From: an uncultured Candidatus Poseidoniales archaeon | GTDB taxonomy: Archaea > Thermoplasmatota > Poseidoniia > Poseidoniales > Poseidoniaceae | NCBI GenBank assembly: GCA_905182125.1 | Contig: CAJJAV010000019.1 | Span: 1-43,268, forward strand | Direction of reading: 5' to 3' | Length of the DNA stretch: 43,268 nucleotides | In this document: piece by piece, positions 8,806 to 16,955 of the stretch | Numbering within the stretch: the stretch's first letter is position 1 | Layout of the letters: every line of letters begins with the position of its first letter | Translations under genes and position numbers: made by a program | The notes under the pieces: model-generated | What the model saw: the letters and a program-made list of their open reading frames with translations, nothing else | Told to the model about the DNA's origin: nothing | Database searches by the model: none

Positions 8806-9293
8806 GATGTGCCACCCCACGCTTCAGGTAATGTGTGCAGGACATACGGGTGTCCGCGTTCTGATTCGTAATCGATGCTCGAGAGAAGATGCTTTGAGTT
8901 CACTGCGTTGATGGCCATGGTTTTCATGGCGTCGCTGATCCATTCAAGGGTCGAGAATTTATCGGCTGGGACAAACAGTGCCTCCGAAACTTCGCTGTTT
9001 GGTGTTGGGTTGGCGTCATCAGGAATCTCAACAAGGTAGGCGATGAAAATGGCAGGGATCCCATCGAGCAACCGCTCTCGGACAGACTGAACTCCCATCA
9101 CGACCCCATCGATGTTACATTCTTCCTTGAGTTCTCGAAGTGCAGCGTTTCGTGGCAACTCTCCCGGGTCAACATAGCCCTTCGGCAAGCCCCAGCGTCC
9201 TTGGTAACGGCCGTGTTGTTCCCTCACGAGCAGAATGGTGCGTGCACGACGTACGATTGCAGCGACACCTAAATCGCATTCTACACTATGCAT
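8802..9293 (-). CDS. Nudix hydrolase
   Basis: A 163-residue Nudix protein. The Nudix box reads GYVDPGELPRNAALRELKEE and matches GX5EX7REUXEEXGU, with the metal-binding REXXEE glutamates intact. The flanking RGRWGLPKG-like context (YQGRWGLPKGYVDPGE) is typical of MutT/ADP-ribose-type Nudix enzymes. Such enzymes hydrolyse nucleoside diphosphate derivatives; clean-up of oxidised nucleotides would fit the repair neighbours but is not proven. It is the first gene of the minus-strand operon, starts at ATG 9293 and faces ribA across a short divergent promoter. Its stop overlaps the photolyase start. Confidence 0.92.
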   Translation of the reverse strand: MHSVECDLGVAAIVRRARTILLVREQHGRYQGRWGLPKGYVDPGELPRNAALRELKEECNIDGVVMGVQSVRERLLDGIPAIFIAYLVEIPDDANPTPNSEVSEALFVPADKFSTLEWISDAMKTMAINAVNSKHLLSSIDYESERGHPYVLHTLPEAWGGTS

Positions 9294-9389
9294 GACTCCC
9301 TTTACTCGGTGAAATGCGTATAAAGGAATGTTTCAATCTTACATGAATAAAAACAGCCTATTATAATGCAACGAGGGAAAGAACTTGTT
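9294..9389. promoter_or_regulatory. Divergent promoter of the photoprotection island
   Basis: This AT-rich gap lies between the Nudix operon (minus) and the ribA operon (plus). For ribA, TATTATAA (about 9358-9365) lies close to 28 bases upstream of the ATG at 9390, the spacing expected for a leaderless or nearly leaderless archaeal transcript. For the minus strand, TTTATACGC (about 9316-9324) lies a similar distance from the Nudix start. One shared control region could switch both operons. Confidence 0.45.
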
Positions 9390-10001
9390 ATGCCTCAGTA
9401 CCCTATCCATGCTGCTACCATCAAAGCAGATGCAAATCTTCCGACTGAGTATGGCAACTTTCGCATGAGGGTCTTCGTCGATGATGAAGGTGCTGAGCAC
9501 TCGCTCCTTTCCGTTGGTCTCGAGGATTCCAAATCTGCCCCGCTCGTCCGCATTCACTCCGAGTGCCTCACCGGTGATGCGTTTGGATCCCTCAAATGTG
9601 ATTGTGGACCTCAACTGAAGGCATCGATGGCCCGGATCCAAGAAGAAGGGTGTGGAGCGATTCTCTACATGCGTCAAGAAGGTCGAGGTATTGGACTGGA
9701 AGCGAAAATCCGAGCCTATGCGCTTCAGGATCTCGGCCTGGACACCCTTGATGCAAACCTTGCCCTCAATTTGCCGGCTGACGCACGTGAGTATTCATTC
9801 TGTGCAGAGATGCTAACGAAGGTCGGCGTTGATGAAGTTCGCCTGATGACCAACAACCCGCTGAAGGTTCACGGACTCCGTTCCAATGGAATCGCAGTGC
9901 ATGAGCGTCTGCCGCACATTGCAGGTCGTTGTGAACAGAACGACCATTACCTCTCGACCAAGAAAAAGCGAATGGGGCATTTGATTCCAGAACAGGCTTG
10001 A
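9390..10001 (+). CDS. ribA: GTP cyclohydrolase II
   Basis: A protein of 203 residues with the GTP cyclohydrolase II signature: [20 protein letters not shown] carries the three zinc-ligand cysteines (SEC, KCDC), followed by [22 protein letters not shown] and [10 protein letters not shown]. The enzyme converts GTP to the pyrimidine precursor of riboflavin, hence FMN, FAD and the lumazine intermediate. Many archaea use GTP cyclohydrolase III (ArfA) instead, so a bacterial-type RibA is notable. As first gene of an operon ending in a photolyase, it may supply FAD and, for FeS-type photolyase, the lumazine antenna. A start at 9366 is also open; 9390 fits the promoter and family N-terminus better. 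Confidence 0.93.
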   Translation: MPQYPIHAATIKADANLPTEYGNFRMRVFVDDEGAEHSLLSVGLEDSKSAPLVRIHSECLTGDAFGSLKCDCGPQLKASMARIQEEGCGAILYMRQEGRGIGLEAKIRAYALQDLGLDTLDANLALNLPADAREYSFCAEMLTKVGVDEVRLMTNNPLKVHGLRSNGIAVHERLPHIAGRCEQNDHYLSTKKKRMGHLIPEQA

Positions 10002-10036
10002 CCCTAAGTTATAAGGACGCAATATGAGGCAAGAGC

Positions 10037-10516
10037 ATGACCAATCAACTCGCAGGGGAAAAGGCACCTGACTTCACCCTTCCATCATCGAAAGAAGAGA
10101 GCGTTTCTCTCTCCGATTATGATGGGAAGTGGAAGGTCGTCTTCTTCTATGCAAAAGACGGTTCGCCGACCTGCAAGCGTGGCTGTTTGACCTTTAAAGA
10201 ACAATTTGAACTGTTCCAATCCCTGACACCATCCGTTGAAGTCATCGGAATCAGCCAAGATTCCATCGAAGATCATCGCCGGTTCAAGGAAGAACTCGAG
10301 CTCCCCTTCGCTCTTTTGAGCGACCCGGATCGCAAAGTCGCAGAAGCGTTTGGCGTCCCCATGTTCCTCGGGCGATTCCCGGCGAAATCCTCGTTCCTTA
10401 TCGGTCCTGACCGGACCGTTCACTATTGCTATGACTGGTTGTTCCGTCCCCGCCGTCACGTGGCTCGTATTCTCGACGCCTTCAGTGAATTATCATCCGG
10501 GGGATCAATGAAATGA
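10037..10516 (+). CDS. Peroxiredoxin (AhpC/TSA, PrxQ/BCP-like)
   Basis: A 159-residue thioredoxin-fold peroxiredoxin that reduces peroxides with a redox-active cysteine. The N-terminus GEKAPDFTLPSSKEESVSLSDY and the active-site strand KVVFFYAKDGSPTCKRGC are typical of the BCP/PrxQ group; the first Cys of PTCKRGC should be peroxidatic. The second Cys is four residues later, whereas PrxQ enzymes usually have five. ISQDSIEDHRRFKEE and LPFALLSDPDRKVAEAFGV complete the fold. ATG 10037 has GAGG seven bases upstream. The stop overlaps the next gene's start in an ATGA, tying it to the TrmB-like regulator. Confidence 0.92.
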   Translation: MTNQLAGEKAPDFTLPSSKEESVSLSDYDGKWKVVFFYAKDGSPTCKRGCLTFKEQFELFQSLTPSVEVIGISQDSIEDHRRFKEELELPFALLSDPDRKVAEAFGVPMFLGRFPAKSSFLIGPDRTVHYCYDWLFRPRRHVARILDAFSELSSGGSMK

Positions 10517-11904
10517 ATTGGATCGAACTGTTCGAAGATGCTGGCCTTTCTGAGCGTGAATCCCGCTCGTTGGTGATCCTCTCAGCTTCCAAGGAACTCA
10601 AAGCGAGTGAACTTGCTAAAGAATTGGGCACAAACCGCCTCGATGCTTACAACTCTCTTTCCAGATTAACAGAAATTGGGCTCGTCTCAGTTACAGCAGA
10701 CCGCCCAATGCGGTTTTCATGCTCTTCCCTGCCGGTGCTTTTCAAGCGCCTCCTCAATGAACAACGGGAGCGAATCGATCGGACCTCGAAAGCCTTTGAA
10801 TCGCTGATATCAGGTGCTACATCCGAATACGATGAAAGCAGCAATGACACAAACGAAGATACCAACGCTAAGTTTGCCGTCCTCAAAGGACGTGAGCACA
10901 TCCACAAGCGAATTGGTGAATTCGCAGCACAGGCAGAGGAACGCTTAGTGCTCCTTCTTGGGCAGTTTGGTATCCTCCATGTGTGCCGCTCAGTCGCTCT
11001 TGAGGAAGTCAACTCCGCCGCTGAAAGAGGTGTCGTTGTGACGGTATTGGCCCAACTCGACCGCCGAACGGTACGGTTTTACGATCAATTGCACGAATCA
11101 ATTGCAGTTCGCCATTCGGACGAAGTAAGTTCACTCGGTGTCCTTCAAGACAACAGCAATGTCATTCAATTCCTCCACGTCGAAGAAAATCCAGTTGGCC
11201 GTGGCCGAGATGATGCTGCCCTTGTCGTCAGTTCCGAAGCATTTGCCAATTCACACAGCGACTTTGTGAACGCGATTTGGACCAAGGCAATCGATATCGA
11301 ATCTGCAAAGAAGCGGTTCACTGAAGAACGAATCGTGGACCCATTGCGCCTTACTGTCGGCCAAGGTTCCTTTTTGGAACAGTTCCGTCAAGCACTCAAA
11401 GTGAGCGAAGAATTGCCAGAGAACGATGTTCCATTCAATCCTGAGTCCTTCCTTGCTTCAAGCAGGGAAATCAACCAAGCCCGCGCTTCACTGCAAGATG
11501 GGCGAATGAGCAGTTTGCATGAACTCGGCATTGACCTCGCAACCATGTTGAGGCAAGTCGGTCAACGAATCGGAGAAGAACTCGCATTCAGTCTGCGTAA
11601 AATCGAAGGCCATGTTGAATTCCTCAACGAATTGATGGATTGGTGGGAGCATGCTGGACTTGGCGAATTGGATTACAACGCCGATCCGTTCTTCCACATC
11701 CTCGTCAACCTCGCCCATCCAGCCACCGAAAAAGACGACGTGCTTCCTCTATGGCAACTCGATGACGGTATCATTGAAGGAGCCCTCCTCGCACGCTACC
11801 CAATCAACGGAAACGTTCGAATCCGTCGAGAAGCAGAAGGAAAGGATGCTTGGCGTTACACGCTCATCTTCATCGACGAAACCGATGAACATCTGCTTGA
11901 ATGA
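10513..11904 (+). CDS. TrmB-family transcriptional regulator-like protein
   Basis: A 463-residue protein with an N-terminal winged helix-turn-helix of TrmB type (about 1-75: LFEDAGLSERESRSLVILSASKELKASELAKELGTNRLDAYNSLSRL). A coiled linker follows and then a long C-terminal region, parts of which (FAVLKGREHIHKRIGEFAAQAEERLVLLLG) recall the TrmB/PLD-like sensor domain. TrmB proteins are archaeal sugar- or metabolite-responsive regulators; here the C-terminal half is longer than in classical TrmB and the ligand is unknown. The ATGA overlap with the peroxiredoxin implies that both are made together, so it is the best candidate for the regulator of this island. Regulator function is inferred, not shown. 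Confidence 0.8.
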   Translation: MNWIELFEDAGLSERESRSLVILSASKELKASELAKELGTNRLDAYNSLSRLTEIGLVSVTADRPMRFSCSSLPVLFKRLLNEQRERIDRTSKAFESLISGATSEYDESSNDTNEDTNAKFAVLKGREHIHKRIGEFAAQAEERLVLLLGQFGILHVCRSVALEEVNSAAERGVVVTVLAQLDRRTVRFYDQLHESIAVRHSDEVSSLGVLQDNSNVIQFLHVEENPVGRGRDDAALVVSSEAFANSHSDFVNAIWTKAIDIESAKKRFTEERIVDPLRLTVGQGSFLEQFRQALKVSEELPENDVPFNPESFLASSREINQARASLQDGRMSSLHELGIDLATMLRQVGQRIGEELAFSLRKIEGHVEFLNELMDWWEHAGLGELDYNADPFFHILVNLAHPATEKDDVLPLWQLDDGIIEGALLARYPINGNVRIRREAEGKDAWRYTLIFIDETDEHLLE

Positions 11905-11942
11905 AAACATCTCTTGATAAGCGGAACCTTTGAGTTCGTAGC

Positions 11943-13160
11943 ATGAGGATGCTGACGTTTTTCCGCTTCATGCGGCAAATCTTGAAAAAGAAGCCAGCGG
12001 ATTTGGACTGGATACAGCGGCAAGGCCTCATTGCAGTCAAACTGGCTCAGATTTTCGCACTGCGCCCAGATCTTTTGGGGGTTGAGAAGGCGCGTCAGTT
12101 GCAGCAACTGTACCAGCATGCAGCCTCGATTGAGTCGGAGAACCTGCATGAAACCATTGCAACGAAAGCTCCTGCAGGATTCATGGATGCATTTGAGTCG
12201 ATTGATGATGAACCACTTGCGGCGGCATCGGTTGGCCAAGTCCACCGTGGACGGCTCAAGAACGGCGAAGAGGTGGTGATAAAATTCATCAAGCAAGCCA
12301 ACGCTGTTGATTTCAAGAAAGAAGTTGCCCGCATGCGCCGATGGATGCGTGTTTTCCTCGTCTTTTTCCCGAGGCTCCGCAAGGTGGGAAATCCGATGGC
12401 ACTGATCAACCACGTTGCTGATTATACATTGAGGGAACTTGATCTGCGCAATGAAATCAAGGGCGCTGAGGAACTGGAAGCCATCAAAACTTCCCTGAAA
12501 GGAGAGTTCCAAATGGACTTGCTTCGATTCCCAATTTACTACCCTGAACTTTCCAATGCCGACATCTTGGTTTCTGAGTTTATCAGCGGCATGTCGCTTG
12601 AAGAAGGCATCGAAGAAAAAGCCTTGACTTGGGATTTCCTTCTGCAATTCTTCCGCATCCACGGGGCGTATTTGTTCGGAATCGGAACCTTCCATGGGGA
12701 TTTGCATCCAGGGAACTGCATCGTCGACCATGACGGCAAATTTGTCTTTATTGACAATGGCGCCATTTGCCATGCACCCAAGCGCGTTGCACACTCTCTG
12801 TTCCATTTCTTTGACCATCTTTCTCGTCAAGAAATGCAAGAAGCATTCGACGCTCTTCTGACCATGACCGAGATTCACCCCACACCAAAGAAACTGGCAA
12901 AGTACTACGCCTCCATGCATGAGATTTACACTGATTTTGAGAAGAAGCCGGTTGGAGAACAAAGCCTCACAACCATCATGATGGGCACCGTAAAAGCCGC
13001 AGTGATACATGCAGGAGCAGAATTTGGTGAGGAAGCCTTCCCAATCATTCGTGCTTTGATGTACCTTGATGGCCTGGTGATCCGAACCCATCCAGACGCT
13101 CTCTTGATTCAATCAATGGGCCCGTTCTTAGAGGAATTCAAAAGCAAACTCAATATTTGA
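11943..13160 (+). CDS. ABC1/AarF/UbiB family kinase-like protein
   Basis: A 405-residue atypical kinase of the ABC1/UbiB (ADCK, COQ8) family. Seen in order: the KxGQ-equivalent region QGLIAVKLAQIFALRPDLLG, the Ala-rich nucleotide loop PLAAASVGQVHRG, the VVIKF lysine, the catalytic FHGDLHPGNCIV and the metal-binding FIDNGAICH. Two departures stand out: the KxGQ glycine is Ala (KLAQ) and DFG is DNG. The family acts on isoprenoid-lipid (quinone, carotenoid/plastoglobule) metabolism at membranes in other organisms. Directly downstream, nine bases away, is a desaturase-like flavoprotein, which fits such a role; the true substrate is unknown. Confidence 0.9.
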   Translation: MRMLTFFRFMRQILKKKPADLDWIQRQGLIAVKLAQIFALRPDLLGVEKARQLQQLYQHAASIESENLHETIATKAPAGFMDAFESIDDEPLAAASVGQVHRGRLKNGEEVVIKFIKQANAVDFKKEVARMRRWMRVFLVFFPRLRKVGNPMALINHVADYTLRELDLRNEIKGAEELEAIKTSLKGEFQMDLLRFPIYYPELSNADILVSEFISGMSLEEGIEEKALTWDFLLQFFRIHGAYLFGIGTFHGDLHPGNCIVDHDGKFVFIDNGAICHAPKRVAHSLFHFFDHLSRQEMQEAFDALLTMTEIHPTPKKLAKYYASMHEIYTDFEKKPVGEQSLTTIMMGTVKAAVIHAGAEFGEEAFPIIRALMYLDGLVIRTHPDALLIQSMGPFLEEFKSKLNI

Positions 13161-13169
13161 GGCATCGAC

Positions 13170-14408
13170 ATGGGCCACATTGCAATCGTCGGTGCAGGTC
13201 TGGCAGGACTCCGATGTGCCACCTTACTCCAGGCATCAGGTCACGAGGTCGATGTCTATGAACGATCAGAAACCATCGGCGGGCGAATGGCGACCGATGA
13301 GGTTGATGGCTTCTTGTTGGATCATGGGTTCCACGTGATGCAAACTGCTTACCCCACTTCCAAACGGGCTTTTGATTTCAAAGCAATGGGAGCCAAGGCA
13401 TTCGAACCAGGGGCAGTGATCGTACAACAGCGAAAGACTCGAGCAAAGTTCTGGACGCTTGCTGATCCGTTCCGTCGCCCTGTTCAAGGAGCCTTGAGTG
13501 GATTAAACCGATTTGCTTCACCGCTGGATTTGCTCAGGGTTGCACGGCTGCGCTTTGGCGTACGTCGAGGGAGCATCGAGCGCGTCTTTGAAGGAGAAAG
13601 CAATGACACTGCAGATTACTTGGCGAAGCGTGGTTTCTCGAAGCGTATGATTCAACGGTTCTTCCATCCGTTGTTCTCTGGTATTTTTCTCGAAGATGAC
13701 TTGAGGACCAATGAACGAATGTTTCGTTTTGTCTTTCGAATGATGTCTGAAGGTGACATGGTGCTTCCGGTTGGAGGCATCGCTTCGGCACCCAAACAGC
13801 TCGCTCAGCGGTTAGGGAATGAACGGATCCACCTCAATGCAAACGTTCTGATTCTCGATGATCAGACGTTAGAGATCGATGGTAAACCGACGGCGTTTGA
13901 TGCGATCGTGCGAGCATTCAATCCAGAGCAAGCCAATGAAAAGCGCCATGTCTGGACCCTGCACTTTGATGCCCAACACTCACCATTGAAGAGCAACCAC
14001 ATCTTACTCAACGGGGATGTTCGGATCAAGAACGGTCTGATTGCCCACCTTGCCGTTCCCTCCGATGTCCAACCCAGTTACGCTCCAGACGGGAGGTCAT
14101 TGGTGACCATCACCGTGGTTGGTGAGCGTGCAGACACCCTCGGACTTCTCGATGCTGACTCGATTGAAGCGGCAGTTCGCGATGAAGTGGATGTGTGGTT
14201 TTCAGGTGCCTCAAAGGAGTGGCGTTTGTTAGCAGCCCAACACATCGAGCATGCCCTTCCCGAAGTCGGTGCGGACCTGCACCTCACCGCAGGACCACGC
14301 GTCACTGGTTTCGAATGCGGCGACCACACCTTGCATGGAAGCGTTGAGGGTGCCTTGCTGTCAGCTGAAACCATAGCGAACAATGTTGACGTACACCTTC
14401 GGAACTGA
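13170..14408 (+). CDS. FAD-dependent amine oxidase/phytoene desaturase-like oxidoreductase
   Basis: A 412-residue flavoprotein. The N-terminus IAIVGAGLAGLRCATLL is the Rossmann FAD-binding motif, followed by VYERSETIGGRMATDEVDGF, the second conserved motif of amine oxidases and carotenoid desaturases. Further on come a helical substrate-domain region (KRMIQRFFHPLFSGIFLEDD) and the conserved MVLPVGGIASAPKQLAQRL. The C-terminal motif of the family is present near ALPEVGADLHLTAGPRV. It could be a carotenoid or other isoprenoid oxidoreductase; no specific reaction is assigned. Such 'amine oxidase' flavoproteins recur in bacterial light-induced clusters with photolyase. It starts nine bases after the ABC1 gene and ends four bases before the photolyase ATG. 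Confidence 0.87.
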   Translation: MGHIAIVGAGLAGLRCATLLQASGHEVDVYERSETIGGRMATDEVDGFLLDHGFHVMQTAYPTSKRAFDFKAMGAKAFEPGAVIVQQRKTRAKFWTLADPFRRPVQGALSGLNRFASPLDLLRVARLRFGVRRGSIERVFEGESNDTADYLAKRGFSKRMIQRFFHPLFSGIFLEDDLRTNERMFRFVFRMMSEGDMVLPVGGIASAPKQLAQRLGNERIHLNANVLILDDQTLEIDGKPTAFDAIVRAFNPEQANEKRHVWTLHFDAQHSPLKSNHILLNGDVRIKNGLIAHLAVPSDVQPSYAPDGRSLVTITVVGERADTLGLLDADSIEAAVRDEVDVWFSGASKEWRLLAAQHIEHALPEVGADLHLTAGPRVTGFECGDHTLHGSVEGALLSAETIANNVDVHLRN

Positions 14409-14412
14409 TGCC

Positions 14413-16044
14413 ATGTTGAATCTAAGTGACTCTTGGAGTGGTTCGTTTACCACCCGCATCCACAAGCCGAAGGGTGATGTTGATGCGTGGGTTTGGCTCT
14501 CCTATGATCAACTCAACCTTGGCTTGCTTGTCGATTTACAGCAGATTTACCCAACACTTGGCCTCATTCTCATCGAATCAGAAGCAAAGGGGAAATCCCG
14601 GCCCTACCACAAGCAAAAACTGGCGTTGCTGCTTTCGAACCTTCGCCATTTTGCCATTGAGGCGCAAGCTCAAGGGTTTCCAATTCACTATGTGATGACT
14701 CATGGGAACTACGCCGAGGCGCTTGAATCACTGAGCCAACACCTCGGTCCTTTGCACAGCATCGTTCAGGCCGAACGCAGCACTCGCCAAGAGATTCAAC
14801 CCTTATTGGATGAAGGTCATCTTACAGCCCACCCACACCTTGGATGGTTAACACCACGGGCCTGGTTTAGCGAAAGCGTAGGCGAGACTCCACCATTCCG
14901 TATGGATGCATTTTACCGGAAAGTGCGGAAAAACACGGGTTGGTTGATGGTTGATGGTAAACCGATTGGCGATAAGTTCAGTTTTGATGAAGCCAATCGC
15001 AAACCGTGGAAAGGCGACCCCTTGCCTCCAACCACTCCAAAGTACCCCATTGATGAGATCGATGCAGAAGTGACAGACCTCGTTGAGCGTGTCTTTTCGC
15101 ACCACCCGGGGAGCGTCGATTTGTCGCAGTTGCCCACTTCCAAGGCAGACCTTGACCAAGCTATGGCGTTCGCAGAGGCATGCCTGACTCATTTTGGAAC
15201 TTTTGAAGATGCGATGTCTTCGCACAACCGGGGGTTGTTCCACACTCGACTTGCTCCATTGCTGAACCTCCATCGAGTGATGCCACACGAAGCGGTTGAC
15301 CTCGTTCTGGCAAGCGGTGCAGAACTCAACAATGTCGAGGGATTCCTACGTCAATTGATCTGGCGTGAATATGTTCACCATGTTCATGTGGTGACCGACG
15401 GCTTTCGAACCCTCGAGGTCAACAGGTCTGCTTCACGAAGGGATGCGAACTGGTATGAAGTCGCTCCAATCGAGGCAGAACTCCATCCGAACCACCTCCA
15501 ACAAACCTTCCCACTGCCCCAAGCCTATTGGGGTAAAAAGAGTGGACTGGCTTGCCTTGATACCTCGGTTGAATCGGTCCTCGATGACGGGTGGACACAC
15601 CACATACCACGTCTGATGGTGCTCAGTAACATTGCGCATCTGCTCGATGTCAATCCCAGAGAACTCACCGATTGGTTCCACGTTGCCTTCATTGATGCTT
15701 ACGATTGGGTTGTCGAGCCGAACGTGTTGGGGATGGGGACCTTTGCCACTGGCTCAGCGATGATGACAAAGCCCTATGTGGCAGGTTCTGCCTACATCAA
15801 TCGAATGAGCGACCACTGTTCGACGTGCTCTTTTCATCCAAAAAAGACGTGCCCAATATCCCGACTCTACTGGGCTTATCTTGCTCGGCATGCCCCTGAA
15901 TTTACTGGAAACCATCGGTTGTCAATGGCGATGAGAAATGTAGCCAAAAGGAGCGAGGAACAGCGTGATTTGGACCATGCGACCTACCTCAAGGTGCAGC
16001 AAGCACTTGCACAAGGCCTGACCTTGCATCCTGAAGACCAGTGA
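14413..16044 (+). CDS. FeS-type cryptochrome/photolyase family protein (FeS-BCP, PhrB/CryB-like)
   Basis: A protein of 543 residues from the bacterial (6-4) photolyase/CryB branch. It starts with an alpha/beta domain (LSYDQLNLGLLVDLQQIYPTL, LILIESEAKGKSRPYHKQKL) and ends with an FAD-binding helical domain (RQLIWREYVHHVH, HHIPRLMVLSNIAHLLDVNP, GMGTFATGSAMMTKPYVAGS). The four iron-sulphur cysteines are in place: GLACLDT, then DHCSTC and KKTC. Only seven residues separate the last two cysteines, shorter than the loop I know from PhrB. PhrB-type enzymes bind FAD, a 4Fe-4S cluster and dimethyl-ribityllumazine, a riboflavin intermediate, which ties it to ribA at the head of the operon. A start at 14383, overlapping the flavoprotein gene, is possible but less likely. 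Confidence 0.93.
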   Translation: MLNLSDSWSGSFTTRIHKPKGDVDAWVWLSYDQLNLGLLVDLQQIYPTLGLILIESEAKGKSRPYHKQKLALLLSNLRHFAIEAQAQGFPIHYVMTHGNYAEALESLSQHLGPLHSIVQAERSTRQEIQPLLDEGHLTAHPHLGWLTPRAWFSESVGETPPFRMDAFYRKVRKNTGWLMVDGKPIGDKFSFDEANRKPWKGDPLPPTTPKYPIDEIDAEVTDLVERVFSHHPGSVDLSQLPTSKADLDQAMAFAEACLTHFGTFEDAMSSHNRGLFHTRLAPLLNLHRVMPHEAVDLVLASGAELNNVEGFLRQLIWREYVHHVHVVTDGFRTLEVNRSASRRDANWYEVAPIEAELHPNHLQQTFPLPQAYWGKKSGLACLDTSVESVLDDGWTHHIPRLMVLSNIAHLLDVNPRELTDWFHVAFIDAYDWVVEPNVLGMGTFATGSAMMTKPYVAGSAYINRMSDHCSTCSFHPKKTCPISRLYWAYLARHAPEFTGNHRLSMAMRNVAKRSEEQRDLDHATYLKVQQALAQGLTLHPEDQ

Positions 16045-16045
16045 C

Positions 16046-16873
16046 TCACCGATGAGTGGTCTGGCAGCGAGGGCAATGGTCGAGCCTTCTTCCTCCATAG
16101 CGAAGACGAACGATCAACGTGGCACATTTGAGGCAAGGCCGTTCATTGCGGCAAAAGGCAAAGTGGCGCCATGTCCGGCGCGGTTCACCGCGTGACTTCC
16201 CCGCCTCTGCAACAGATTTTGGTACCGTGACTCCACCCGTTTGATAAGCTTGCACAGTGACGTTCTTGATGGCTTCTGCCCACGCCCTCAGTCGTTCTTC
16301 GGGGAGATCGCACGGTCGGTCATCGGGGTGCACCCCTGCCGAAAATAAGATTTCAGATCTCAGATAGTTGCCCAAACCAGCAAAACTTCGCTGGTCTAAC
16401 ATCAAGGTGGCTCCTTTCTTTCTGAAGCACTTTTTCGAAACCAGTTGATTGTACAAGACTTCGCTGTCGACTTCCGCCTCGAGCACATCTGGACCTAACC
16501 TTGCAAGAAAGGCGTGGAGGGGTTCCTCGATTGTCGGAATCAGATCGATGTCCGTTGCCGACCACAGCCTCACTGCATGTTTCTCTGTGCACAGTTCGGC
16601 GCGCAGCGTCCTACGCATCGTGTTCTTGGTGGTCACGAGGTTGACTGTCCAACGCCCGTAGAGTTGGTTGTGACTGTACATGGTCCAGCCGTTTTCAAAA
16701 CGAATTAACATTGCTTTGGCTCGACTTGTCACATCGATGACGGTCTGTCCTTGAATCAGATGCTCTCGACCGATGAAGGTGCCATAGGGCAACTTTGCAT
16801 GCTCGATGGTGCGACCAATCAGCGCTTTACCCAGGCGGTCAGCCGCCCTTCGAATTTCCGGACCCTCTGGCAC
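16046..16873 (-). CDS. nei: Endonuclease VIII-type DNA glycosylase/AP lyase
   Basis: A 275-residue Fpg/Nei family enzyme that excises oxidised bases. The frame is open to 16999, but the enzyme's nucleophile must be the N-terminal proline after Met removal, so the start is the GTG at 16873 giving (M)PEGPEIRRAADRL. Pro2, Glu3 and Lys53 (RAKAMLIRF) match Nei P1, E2 and K52. SHNQLYGRW is Nei-like rather than Fpg-like. The H2TH region includes FAGLGNYLRSEILF, and the C-terminal zinc finger is CLKC plus CPRC with RLRYGGRRLDHC between. It is convergent with the FeS photolyase gene, one base apart, and divergent from the metallo-beta-lactamase gene. Confidence 0.94.
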   Translation of the reverse strand: MPEGPEIRRAADRLGKALIGRTIEHAKLPYGTFIGREHLIQGQTVIDVTSRAKAMLIRFENGWTMYSHNQLYGRWTVNLVTTKNTMRRTLRAELCTEKHAVRLWSATDIDLIPTIEEPLHAFLARLGPDVLEAEVDSEVLYNQLVSKKCFRKKGATLMLDQRSFAGLGNYLRSEILFSAGVHPDDRPCDLPEERLRAWAEAIKNVTVQAYQTGGVTVPKSVAEAGKSRGEPRRTWRHFAFCRNERPCLKCATLIVRLRYGGRRLDHCPRCQTTHR

Positions 16874-16955
16874 ATCTGAAAAATAGAGGGTTTGCCTATC
16901 AAGATGTGTTTTAGCAGACCGATGAAGACATGAGTGAGCACTTTCACGACCCAAC

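Noticed and set aside
11856-13112. Long minus-strand frame of 418 codons
   Set aside because: Antisense of the ABC1/AarF gene; the plus-strand protein has all the family motifs.
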